Shown here piece by piece: positions 8,483 through 17,169 of a DNA stretch of 64,000 nt (positions are counted from its first letter, which is position 1; each line of letters begins with the position of its first letter). The DNA comes from Gammaproteobacteria bacterium (GTDB taxonomy: Bacteria > Pseudomonadota > Gammaproteobacteria > Eutrophobiales > Eutrophobiaceae): positions 24,575-88,574 of the forward strand of contig JAPPLI010000190.1 in assembly GCA_028819495.1 (NCBI GenBank). Reading direction: 5' to 3'. A model generated the notes under the pieces. That model worked only from the letters and a program-made list of their open reading frames with translations, was not told where the DNA came from and did not search any database. Made by a program: the position numbers and the translations under genes.

Positions 8483-9643
8483 GTGGGGAGTACATACAAC
8501 AAAATCATGAACCGCGCTGTATACTATGAAAGCTTGATTAAGGTGCCGTCCTCGGCCCCGCCGCACTGGGCTGCATCCTGTACGCACCAGGAATGTTCAC
8601 TGCACCAGTTGTCGCCGTATATCGGCAAGTTAAAAAGTATTATTGCCCATGACCTCATCTTGCAATACAGCAAACCCGGTGAGCTGGTAGCTGATATGTT
8701 CTGTGGCAGCGGGACCGTGCCACTTGAAGCAGCCCGCCTCGAGCGACGCGTGTTTGCTTCTGATACGAGCATCTATGCTGTCACACTGACCAAAGGTAAG
8801 CTTGAAGCGCCCTCTGATACCGAAACTGCTCTTAAAGCCCTTGATCACCTTTTGGAACATGCAAAAACACTACCTGTGCCGGACCTTCGGTCTGTCCCGA
8901 AGTGGGTTCGTGCTTTCTTTCATCCCCAAACTCTCAAAGAAGTCTTACGCCTGAGTGAATTTCTTAATAACGAAAAACACTATTTCCTGCTGGCGTCCCT
9001 GCTTGGTATTCTGCACCATCAAAGACCGGGATTTCTGTCGTTTCCCAGCAGTCATCTCGTTCCCTATCTCCGGTCAAAAAAATATCCCAGGGCTAACCAT
9101 CCGGAACTCTATGAATACCGTCCCGTTACCGAGCGTCTCCAAGCTAAGGTAAAGCGCGCACTGAAACGCCCACCAACACAGTCACTAAATAAATTTGTCG
9201 ACGATATCAGTATGTCTTCCGTGGAATCCGTCAACCTCCCTGACGATATCGACTGTGTTATCACAAGTCCCCCTTACATGAATGCGCTGGACTACAGTCG
9301 TGACAATCGTCTGCGCCTATGGTTTCTCGGTGAAACTCATCTTGAAGCACCAGATCGCGTGCTGGCGAGTCTTGATGCTTTCAGAAGATTGATCAGTTCA
9401 CTCTTGAAACAATTACAACAAAAAATGCGCCTGGGCGGTCATTGCGTCTTTGTCATCGGCGAACAGACCTTTAGGGGTGGCGGACGATTTCCTTCCGAGG
9501 AGTTAACGAGGATTTTTTTATCACCCCCTTCGACATTTCAATTATGCGATGTGGTCAGCGACATCATACCTGACGTTCGCCGCTCCCGGAAACATTTTGC
9601 CGGCGTAAAACAGGAGAATATTCTTGTATTCAGGAAGTTTTGA
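8483..9643 (+). CDS. DNA methyltransferase (N4-cytosine/N6-adenine type)
   Basis: 386 residues from GTG 8483; an ATG at 8507 is an alternative start. The SAM-binding motif I is 'ADMFCGSGTVPLEA' (Asp71 to about residue 82), followed by 'VFASDTS' and a catalytic 'TSPPYMNALDYSRDN' motif IV near residue 262. This is the signature of exocyclic amino-group DNA methylases, modifying N4 of cytosine or N6 of adenine. A middle segment of about 150 residues could be the target-recognition part. It follows the helicase by nine bases and precedes the kinase-ATPase gene by two, so it is part of the same transcript. Likely role: self-marking of host DNA, alongside the larger DUF1156-type methylase further on. 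The recognition sequence cannot be predicted. Confidence 0.85.
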   Translation: MGSTYNKIMNRAVYYESLIKVPSSAPPHWAASCTHQECSLHQLSPYIGKLKSIIAHDLILQYSKPGELVADMFCGSGTVPLEAARLERRVFASDTSIYAVTLTKGKLEAPSDTETALKALDHLLEHAKTLPVPDLRSVPKWVRAFFHPQTLKEVLRLSEFLNNEKHYFLLASLLGILHHQRPGFLSFPSSHLVPYLRSKKYPRANHPELYEYRPVTERLQAKVKRALKRPPTQSLNKFVDDISMSSVESVNLPDDIDCVITSPPYMNALDYSRDNRLRLWFLGETHLEAPDRVLASLDAFRRLISSLLKQLQQKMRLGGHCVFVIGEQTFRGGGRFPSEELTRIFLSPPSTFQLCDVVSDIIPDVRRSRKHFAGVKQENILVFRKF

Positions 9644-9645
9644 AC

Positions 9646-12129
9646 ATGCGTAGAAATCTTCCTCCAAAAGAATTATTTCTTGGAAAAACGATACCACAAT
9701 TTCCTAAGCATAAGATTCTGGAATATATTGATTCAGGTGCCAATGGGCATCTATTTCGAGCGTTTGACGAATCAACAAACAGCAACTTAGCGTTCAAGAT
9801 CATTCCTGCAGGCAACTTGAAATCTAACTATTTGGAGGAAGCATCGAAAGCTAACAGTTTGCAACATTCATCCGTTGTCAGTTGTCATGGTGTAATCGAA
9901 TATTCAACCCCTGAAATACCTAGTGTCATTTTTATTTACGACTATGTGAAGGGCAAAAACCTGAGAGATTACATAAGGCAGGAGCGAGCCAATGTCAATG
10001 TACCTTTCATTGAGGGCTTTTTACGATCCATGTTTGAGTTATTGTACGAGTTAAAACAACGTAAATTGTTCCATGGTGACCTGCACGCGGGTAACATACT
10101 TATCTCGAAGTCTGAATATGATATTTACGGAAGAATCACCTTCCGAGTAACAGACTTTCGCGTAGGCGAACTAACAGGACATCCATCTCATCCTAACGAC
10201 TATCTCTATATTGCCGAAACGCTTAGACAGTTGCTGGAGTGCGTAGAATATCCAAATTGCGAAAGTCGGGACCGATATGCCTATGAAGTTCTTCGCCATG
10301 ACTTTTTGGAACGGCATCTGACCGAGACAAATCCTCTGGCTGACACATTGGCCACGAACCCACAGGAAATGCTGGAAAAATTGGACTCTATAGATGAAGA
10401 GTTTCTAGAGAAGGCAAAAGGAGAAATCGTCCCGAAGCTGGTCACACCATTTGACTACCCTAACTGTGAGCAAATAGGAAACTCCCATCTTTTGCTCAAG
10501 AATCTTTATTCAGACCGTTTACTGGGATTGTCGGACATCCAAGAACGGTCCAATTTAGTGTTGACCGGACCTCGAGGATGTGGAAAGACCACTGTTTTTC
10601 GTGCTCTGAGTCTGGACTATTTGATGTCAACAGGAAATGATCAACCAAGCGAGATTGATTATATAGGCATCTATTATAGATGTGACGACCTTTACTTTTC
10701 ATTTCCAAGATATACAACTCCTGAACGCCTTGAAGCACTGGACGTTCCCATGCATTATTTGATCGTAACCTTGTTAGCGACAGCTCTAGAGCAAATCAAC
10801 ACTTGGGCAAAAAAGCATTTCCCGGAGGATTTCAAAAAGAAAGAAGAAGCACTTGTTGTAAGTCTTTGGGAGTTATTTGAGTGGCCCCAACTGAATAATC
10901 CAAATGCGCGACAGTTGGCTACTCTGGTGGATAAATTAAAAGGTAAGGAAAGAAAACGCGCAGCAAAAAAACAACGTTTTGTTCATATGCAGGCTGAACC
11001 TGTCGAAGGCTATGTTGGCCCCGGTGTTTTGTTTGATGCTTGTCGTCTTATACGGAACAAGTTTTCTTTCCTTCGTGACCGCCCATTTTATTTCTTTATC
11101 GATGATTATTCTCGCCCGAAAATTACCAAGGAGTTACAAGCAAACCTGAACCGATTGCTTATGCACCGGAGCCCAGATGCTTTTTTCAAACTCTCAACAG
11201 AAAGCCCCGTCTCTTTTGTACGCGAGGATGTGGACGGTAAACAATTTGTAGAATCCCGCGAACTTGGTTTAGTAAATCTCGGATTGAGATATATCAATGA
11301 CGACAGAAATCAAACGCTTGAATTTCTTGAAGATCTATTCAGTCGCCGATTCCAAAGGGTTGAAGGATATCCTGTCCAAACTCTTGAACAACTATTGGGA
11401 TCAATACCCCGCAATGAAAATGCCACGGCCCGTGCCTTTCGAGAGAAACAAGGGCGTCAAAACTATGCAGGCAGAGAAACTATAGCTGCCATGTGCAGCG
11501 GTGATATCCACTACATCATTCGTCTTGTTGCCAGAATGGTGGATGATTATGGAGGACCAGACGCTCTGGCAACAACCCAAACTCCTTGCATACCTCCCCA
11601 GCAACAACATGATTCTATCCGTGCTGCTGCAGGTTCATTTATGGAATCTGTACGCACCTTACCTCGTTGGGGAAAACAGCTTGCTGATGTAACCGCAACA
11701 TTCGGCAATGTTGCGCGTTCTTATCTCATGTACGAAACATCAACCAACGAAGCTAATGAACCTCCTCACCAGGCTTCCCGGATTGAACCATACGAAGCAC
11801 TAAATCTATCCGGGCAAGCCCAAGAAATACTTGATGAACTATTACGCTATTCAATTCTCATAGAAGATCCCAGGGGGAAAAGCCGGAGAGGAAAGGTTGT
11901 GCCAAGATTTTTTCTCAGGCGTTATCTGGTCCCCCACTTTCATCTGACGTTCAGTAAGCGTGACTCCCTTCAGTTAGAGAATCATCAGGTCGAAACGCTT
12001 TTGTGCGAGCCGAATAAATTTGAGGGCGAGATGAGACTGAAGTCAAAAAAAGATGCTGAGCGTCGCCGTCTGCGTCAACGTCGAGGTGGTCGAACACTTG
12101 ATCAAGTCGATTTCCTTAAAGATGGATAA
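9646..12129 (+). CDS. Ser/Thr kinase-like domain fused to P-loop ATPase
   Basis: About 827 residues from ATG 9646, with CAGGAAG eight bases upstream (a TTG lies six bases earlier). Residues 20-210 look like a eukaryotic-type protein kinase: a reduced glycine loop (GANG, 31-34), the ATP lysine in 'LAFKIIP' (Lys51), a catalytic loop 'FHGDLHAGNIL' (142-152, HGD instead of HRD, as in atypical kinases) and 'VTDFRVG' (Asp170, DFR instead of DFG). From residue 290 a second module carries Walker A 'GPRGCGKTT' (308-316) and an acidic 'FYFFIDDYS' (about 482-489), an ATPase of the STAND/AAA type. The last 30 residues are strongly basic. Codons are clearly more A+T-rich than in neighbouring genes. It overlaps the next gene by eight bases. 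It could sense infection by phosphorylation coupled to an ATP switch; no exact family is recognised. Confidence 0.8.
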   Translation: MRRNLPPKELFLGKTIPQFPKHKILEYIDSGANGHLFRAFDESTNSNLAFKIIPAGNLKSNYLEEASKANSLQHSSVVSCHGVIEYSTPEIPSVIFIYDYVKGKNLRDYIRQERANVNVPFIEGFLRSMFELLYELKQRKLFHGDLHAGNILISKSEYDIYGRITFRVTDFRVGELTGHPSHPNDYLYIAETLRQLLECVEYPNCESRDRYAYEVLRHDFLERHLTETNPLADTLATNPQEMLEKLDSIDEEFLEKAKGEIVPKLVTPFDYPNCEQIGNSHLLLKNLYSDRLLGLSDIQERSNLVLTGPRGCGKTTVFRALSLDYLMSTGNDQPSEIDYIGIYYRCDDLYFSFPRYTTPERLEALDVPMHYLIVTLLATALEQINTWAKKHFPEDFKKKEEALVVSLWELFEWPQLNNPNARQLATLVDKLKGKERKRAAKKQRFVHMQAEPVEGYVGPGVLFDACRLIRNKFSFLRDRPFYFFIDDYSRPKITKELQANLNRLLMHRSPDAFFKLSTESPVSFVREDVDGKQFVESRELGLVNLGLRYINDDRNQTLEFLEDLFSRRFQRVEGYPVQTLEQLLGSIPRNENATARAFREKQGRQNYAGRETIAAMCSGDIHYIIRLVARMVDDYGGPDALATTQTPCIPPQQQHDSIRAAAGSFMESVRTLPRWGKQLADVTATFGNVARSYLMYETSTNEANEPPHQASRIEPYEALNLSGQAQEILDELLRYSILIEDPRGKSRRGKVVPRFFLRRYLVPHFHLTFSKRDSLQLENHQVETLLCEPNKFEGEMRLKSKKDAERRRLRQRRGGRTLDQVDFLKDG

Positions 12130-13216
12130 CAGACAAATCCTACGGACTGATGAACGGTTAAGCAGTGTAGCTTGGCCTGCCCTACAAAAGATTGATGTTC
12201 CTGCATTGGGAGTTGATGACTGCCTATTGATATGCGCCGGATTTGAAGAACGCTCTATCGAAACCCTACGCCGAATACGAGATGCTGGAAAATACGGTTT
12301 CTCTCTTGGATTAGTAAGTTATTTACCGCAACAACCCGAAAACAGAGAGGAAGAATTACATACAATCAGCCAGGATGCGGATCTGCAGGAGACAAGGTTT
12401 GTCTATGACCGTGAAAATCCAGCAGGCATGGGGGAGAAACTAAAAGAGTTTACACAGGGATTCGACCGCGTTTTCATCGATATTTCCGGTATGTCCCGCC
12501 TCCTTATCGTTCAAACACTGGTAGCACTATTGTCTCTTGAGAAGCATTCGGTGGCTGTAATCTATGGCGAGGCAAAAGACTATCCGCCGTCTAGAGAACA
12601 ATTTGAACAAGATCACAGAGAGGATGTTACCAGACCGGTACCAGGTTACTTGTCTTCTGGAATTTTTGAAATAGCTGCGACACCTGAACTGAGTTCCGTC
12701 TCAATGTTGGGCGAAGCGATCAGACTGATAGCGTTTCCATCATTTGATCCCGCACAACTCACTAATTTACTTCAGGAACTACAACCTACTTATACAGAGT
12801 TTATTCATGGTATCCCACCGGCTCAAGAAAACAAGTGGCGAACGGAAGCAATCAGCAAACTCAATCGCTCAGCGTTGGATGAACTTCGAGGAAAAAGGGA
12901 TCATGAGACATCAACGCTTGACTACAGAGAAATCTTGTACAAGCTACTCCAGATATATGCAGAACGGAGTATGTTTGATCGACTTGTAGTTGCTCCGACT
13001 GGCAGTAAGATGCAAGCGGTAGCAGTGGGTTTATTCAGAGCAGCGCTGCATGACGTACAAATCGTTTATCCCACGCCACAGGTTTTCACGACGCCGGAAG
13101 AACACACTGTGGGGCTACGTCAACTATATCAACTTGATATACCTGCCGAAGCTTTTACTGATACAACCAGAAATTCCAGGGAAGATCCCAGCGACTCTTT
13201 CGAAACACACCCATGA
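12122..13216 (+). CDS. Tandem Rossmann-fold protein, CARF-like (function unknown)
   Basis: 364 residues from ATG 12122, which overlaps the kinase gene's stop; the longer frame from 12053 lies inside that gene. I do not recognise a named family. Two similar halves are visible. The first has a strand and turn 'LLICAGFEERS' (35-45), then 'FDRVFIDISGMSRLLIVQTLVALL' (split here as about 114-137), a β-strand followed by a small-residue turn and a helix. The second has 'LVVAPTGSKMQ' (about 288-298) and 'AVGLF', which strongly recalls the TGGTKxM turn of nucleotide-sensing CARF domains. A dimeric or tandem CARF-like sensor of a small nucleotide signal is the best inference. Overlaps of eight bases upstream and four bases (ATGA) downstream tie it translationally to the kinase-ATPase and the DUF1156 methylase. 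Confidence 0.6.
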   Translation: MDNRQILRTDERLSSVAWPALQKIDVPALGVDDCLLICAGFEERSIETLRRIRDAGKYGFSLGLVSYLPQQPENREEELHTISQDADLQETRFVYDRENPAGMGEKLKEFTQGFDRVFIDISGMSRLLIVQTLVALLSLEKHSVAVIYGEAKDYPPSREQFEQDHREDVTRPVPGYLSSGIFEIAATPELSSVSMLGEAIRLIAFPSFDPAQLTNLLQELQPTYTEFIHGIPPAQENKWRTEAISKLNRSALDELRGKRDHETSTLDYREILYKLLQIYAERSMFDRLVVAPTGSKMQAVAVGLFRAALHDVQIVYPTPQVFTTPEEHTVGLRQLYQLDIPAEAFTDTTRNSREDPSDSFETHP

Positions 13217-16194
13217 TTCCCACAGAGTGTAAACGTCTGGCGGAGGTAGATTTCCCTATCGCCCTAGTATCCAAGCACGCTGCGCGGGAAAAATCGATCC
13301 GGCATGGGCATCCTTCGACATTGCACTTATGGTGGGCAAGAAGGCCATTGGCGTCATGTCGGGCGATGCTGCTGGGACTGCTCTGGCCAGACCCCTGTGA
13401 TCCACTCTGCCCGCAGGAATTTAAAGACAAAGCACGACAGCTTTTGCAGCAGATACCCAACTGTAATCCAGGCATTACTGATGAGGATTTGCGCATGGCG
13501 CTGCTTCGCTTCATCGGCGATTTTGCAGACTGGAAACTTGCCGCGAACAGCACCTATCTTACCGTGAGCCGCGTGCTGGTGAAAATAGCGAATGGTGAAG
13601 AACCACCACTGGTCGTGGATCCTTTTGCTGGTGGCGGATCCATCCCACTGGAAGCATTACGACTGGGTTGTGAGGCATTCGCCAGTGACCTGAACCCGGT
13701 AGCCTGCCTCATCCTCAAAGTAATGCTGGAAGATATTCCGCGCCATGGGCCAAGGCTGGCTGAAGAGTTGCGGCAGGTTGGCAATGAAGTCAAGGAAAAA
13801 GCTCAGCAGGAACTCAAGGATTTTTATCCGGATGATCCTGATGGCGCCAAACCTATCGCCTTTCTGTGGGCAAGAACAGTACGTTGCGAAGCCCCAAACT
13901 GCGGCGCGGAGACCCCACTCATACGTTCGTTCTGGTTATGCAAAAAGCCCAACCGGAAGCGGGCACTTCGACATTATGTTGAGTATTCTGATGAAATGCC
14001 ACCGCACGTAAGATTCGAGATATTCGAACCGAAGTCCGAGGGAGAAGTAGCTAATGGTACTGTAGCCCGCGCTAGGGCAACCTGCCTTTGTTGCGGGGCG
14101 GTACTCCCACCGGAACGTGTGCGGCAGCAGCTTGCAAGCCAAAGAGGCGGTGCAGACGTAGTGTTCGATGAAAAAGGAAATCGATTAGGCGGGGCGCAAA
14201 TAACGGCAGTAGTAATACACAGACCCGGTGAGACTGGACGGCATTACCGAATACCCTCCCAGTGCGACTATGATGCAGTTCGTAGGGCACAGAAACAGAT
14301 AACGAATATACTTGAGGAGTGGAAGCGCGAGGGGCAAAAAAACCTGTGCCCATTACCAGACGAACCATTACCTCCGATTGGGACATTGGGTTTTCGCGTT
14401 CAACGCTATGGCATGGTGCAGTGGGACGACCTGTTTACTGCTAGGCAGAAGGTGGTACTGGAGAGGTTGGTGCGGTTGTTGAATCACGGGTCAAACGAGC
14501 AACATATTATTCGCTTCCTTGCATTAGCGGTTTCACGTTTTATGGATGATTTCTCGTCACTTGTGCGCTGGATGGATCGTGAGACACCAGCCGCAACATA
14601 CACCCTACAAGCACTACCTATAAAATGGGATTTTTGTGAAATTAACCCGTTCGACAAGGCATCGTGGAGTCTGACAAGTTCGATAGATTGGGTAGCTCTC
14701 GTAGTCGAGAGTTTAAGCTGGTTAGGAGCCGGTCAAATCCAACCTGCCGACGCGACTGACCATCCATTACCTGATCAAACTGCCGGGGTCTGGTTTACCG
14801 ACCCACCTTACTACGATGCCATTCCTTATTCTGACCTCTCTAATTTTTTTCTTGTCTGGCTCAAGCGTACACTGCCCGATAACCCGTTGCTGCGCGACCC
14901 GTTTGACCCCAACAACCCACTTGCGCCCAAGATCGCCGAGGCCGTACAGGATGAGACCAAGCAGGTAGATGGGCGCCCCAAAGATCGCGCATGGTTTGAG
15001 GAGACTATGTCGCAAGCCTTCACTGAGGGGCGCCGTCTTCTAAGCGAAGATGGTGTCGGGTCGGTCGTCTTCGCCCACAAGACCACTGAAGGCTGGGAGG
15101 CGCTGCTTTCCGGTATGATTCGCGGAGGCTGGACTATCACCGGATCTTGGCCTATCGCTACGGAGAGACTAGGTCGTCCACGCTCCCAAAATTCTGCTGC
15201 CCTTGCCACCAGCATACATCTTGTTTGCCGCCCACGCTCCGAGAACGCGCCAATCGGCGACTGGGCAGAGGTCTTGCGAGAACTGCCTAGTCGAGTTGCC
15301 AACTGGATGGAACGGCTACAGGGCGAGGGAATTCGTGGAGCCGACCTTATTTTCGCCTGTATAGGGCCGGCGCTCGAAATATTTAGTCGCTATGCACATG
15401 TAGAGACTGCGGAAGGTCAACAGGTTGCTTTGGCTGAATACCTGGAGAAAGTCTGGGAAGTCGTGGGTCGTACCGCACTTGAAAATGTTCTGGGTACGGC
15501 CGAATCAAAAGCACGCAATGGACTGACCGGCGCATTGGAAGAAGACGCACGTCTGACCGCTTTGTTCCTTTGGGCTCTTCAAAGTACAAATAGCAACACA
15601 ACGAACAACAATGACAATTCGACCGAAGAAGAAACATCACAGAACAAACCGAAAGGCTACAGCTTGATATTCGATGTGGTACGCCGTTTCGCGCAACCTT
15701 TGGGTATCGACCTTCCCAAGTGGGAAGATCGCATCATTGAGACAAGTAAAGGCGTAGTGAGGCTGATGGCCGTGACGGAGCGAGGTAAGCAACTCTTTGG
15801 CAAAGATGAAGCACAGGCCATGTCTACGAGGATGGAACTGGAAATCTCGTCTCATCCCAACCCTTACCAGGGCATACTTTTCCCCGACCTTCAGAGTGAA
15901 GAGTTCGTTGGAGTCCGGGAACCACAGGCTGGATATGGTGAAATTCTACGTGGTAATCGAACATCAGACGGAATGCTTGACACTCACGACCACGCTACCA
16001 CCCTGGATCGGATCCATGCTGCCATGCTATTGCAGGCTTCGGGTCACAGCCAGACACTTCGCAGTCTTCTCAAAACCGAACAAGAACGCGGTCCGGACTT
16101 CCTCCGTCTTGCGAACGCCCTTTCTGCCCTGTACCCTGTAAGCAGTGAAGAAAAGCGCCTGCTGGACGCCATGTTGCTGGCAATACCGAGATAA
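13213..16194 (+). CDS. DUF1156-type large DNA methyltransferase
   Basis: 993 residues. The N-terminus 'ECKRLAEVDFPIALVSKHAAREK' followed by 'STLHLWWARRPLASCRA' is the hallmark of DUF1156 proteins. SAM motif I is 'VVDPFAGGGSIPLEALRLG' (from about residue 133), followed by 'ASDLNPVA'. The catalytic motif is 'WFTDPPYYDAIPYSDL' (about 527-540), giving an N6-adenine-type DPPY. Between them sit two cysteine clusters ('CEAPNCGAE' near 223 and 'CLCCGAVL' near 291) that could form a zinc ribbon for DNA contact. The C-terminal 300 residues are helical, with an Asn/Thr-rich linker near residue 800. Its start shares ATGA with the preceding stop. DUF1156 methylases are regularly paired with DUF499 ATPases, which is the case here. 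Confidence 0.9.
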   Translation: MIPTECKRLAEVDFPIALVSKHAAREKSIRHGHPSTLHLWWARRPLASCRAMLLGLLWPDPCDPLCPQEFKDKARQLLQQIPNCNPGITDEDLRMALLRFIGDFADWKLAANSTYLTVSRVLVKIANGEEPPLVVDPFAGGGSIPLEALRLGCEAFASDLNPVACLILKVMLEDIPRHGPRLAEELRQVGNEVKEKAQQELKDFYPDDPDGAKPIAFLWARTVRCEAPNCGAETPLIRSFWLCKKPNRKRALRHYVEYSDEMPPHVRFEIFEPKSEGEVANGTVARARATCLCCGAVLPPERVRQQLASQRGGADVVFDEKGNRLGGAQITAVVIHRPGETGRHYRIPSQCDYDAVRRAQKQITNILEEWKREGQKNLCPLPDEPLPPIGTLGFRVQRYGMVQWDDLFTARQKVVLERLVRLLNHGSNEQHIIRFLALAVSRFMDDFSSLVRWMDRETPAATYTLQALPIKWDFCEINPFDKASWSLTSSIDWVALVVESLSWLGAGQIQPADATDHPLPDQTAGVWFTDPPYYDAIPYSDLSNFFLVWLKRTLPDNPLLRDPFDPNNPLAPKIAEAVQDETKQVDGRPKDRAWFEETMSQAFTEGRRLLSEDGVGSVVFAHKTTEGWEALLSGMIRGGWTITGSWPIATERLGRPRSQNSAALATSIHLVCRPRSENAPIGDWAEVLRELPSRVANWMERLQGEGIRGADLIFACIGPALEIFSRYAHVETAEGQQVALAEYLEKVWEVVGRTALENVLGTAESKARNGLTGALEEDARLTALFLWALQSTNSNTTNNNDNSTEEETSQNKPKGYSLIFDVVRRFAQPLGIDLPKWEDRIIETSKGVVRLMAVTERGKQLFGKDEAQAMSTRMELEISSHPNPYQGILFPDLQSEEFVGVREPQAGYGEILRGNRTSDGMLDTHDHATTLDRIHAAMLLQASGHSQTLRSLLKTEQERGPDFLRLANALSALYPVSSEEKRLLDAMLLAIPR

Positions 16195-16206
16195 TGTTGA
16201 GACGAT

Positions 16207-17169
16207 ATGAACGAGTGCTCTATCTGGCAGGTTTCCGCAGGTTCAAGTGATAGATCTTACATTAATCAGTTCCTTAAATATGGTGTAGCGTTGATCGGTC
16301 CTGGAGATATAGGGCCGTGGGTGTCTGGCCAAACCGATAAGGATTCGGATGATAACTTTATTCACCGTTTCGCTGAAGAAATGCAGATCGGCGATATACT
16401 ACTGTTGCGAGTAGGCCAGTCGGCAATTAGCGCAGTTGGGCTGATTGCATCCGAATACCAATATTTGACACAATTTGATGACGTAAATGGCTGGGATTTG
16501 CAGCACGCCCGGCGTGTTCGCTGGTGCCCGCTTCCTGCTTTATATGACTTTGGGAGGCCGGTGTTCGGTGCAAATCCTTCACGATTGTCGCGTGTTTTTG
16601 TTTCGGACCTAGTTGATTACGCTAACCGCTTTGTTCGTTCACCACCAATAGAGTGGCAAACAAGCAAGTTGCCAAACCTACCAATAGAGAATCCGAGGAT
16701 GGAAACGCCACCTGCCGATTTGCAAGACATCATTACTCAGATTCAACGATTGTCCCAAATCTACTACCATAATGACTTTGATAAATGGCCGACGGAAGAT
16801 GAACTCATCGCACATTGTGTCATTCCTTTTCTTCGTACCTTAGGCTGGCCTTCCGAAATGATTGGGGTCAAGTGGCGTAATATTGATGTGTGTGTATTCT
16901 CGGCCCTCCCAAGAAGTCCGGATAGTTGCTACTATTTGATCGAAGCAAAAACTTTGGGTACAGGTATTGAGGGCGCACTCAAACAGGCAAAACGCTATGT
17001 TTCAACACTCGGAGTAACACGGGATGTTATTACTACAGACGGCATCCGCTATCAAATGTATAACGCCAACAAGGATTTTGCGCCTGCTGCTTATGCAAAT
17101 TTAGCACGGCTGAAACTACCGGCCAAAAAATTATTTGATAGGATGCGCCGGCCACAACCGGAGAAATGA
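16207..17169 (+). CDS. EVE-like domain fused to PD-(D/E)XK nuclease (HsdR-N-like)
   Basis: 320 residues. The N-terminal half (about 5-110) has the pattern of EVE/PUA-like base-reader domains: 'IWQVSAGS', 'YGVALIGPGDIGPW', 'GDILLLRVG', 'AVGLIASEYQYL', 'VNGWDLQHARRVRW'. The C-terminal half (about 170-315) resembles the N-terminal nuclease of type I restriction R subunits: a helix with 'EDELIAHCVIPFLRTLGW', then Asp227 in 'NIDVCVF' and Glu246-x-Lys248 in 'YLIEAKTLG', followed by 'QAKRYVSTLGVTRDVITTDG'. The nuclease triad is intact. EVE-type domains bind modified bases such as 5-methylcytosine derivatives, so this looks like a modification-sensing restriction effector. It starts 12 bases after the methylase and overlaps the DUF499 gene by ATGA. 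Domain calls are by eye; the EVE assignment is slightly less sure than the nuclease. Confidence 0.78.
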   Translation: MNECSIWQVSAGSSDRSYINQFLKYGVALIGPGDIGPWVSGQTDKDSDDNFIHRFAEEMQIGDILLLRVGQSAISAVGLIASEYQYLTQFDDVNGWDLQHARRVRWCPLPALYDFGRPVFGANPSRLSRVFVSDLVDYANRFVRSPPIEWQTSKLPNLPIENPRMETPPADLQDIITQIQRLSQIYYHNDFDKWPTEDELIAHCVIPFLRTLGWPSEMIGVKWRNIDVCVFSALPRSPDSCYYLIEAKTLGTGIEGALKQAKRYVSTLGVTRDVITTDGIRYQMYNANKDFAPAAYANLARLKLPAKKLFDRMRRPQPEK

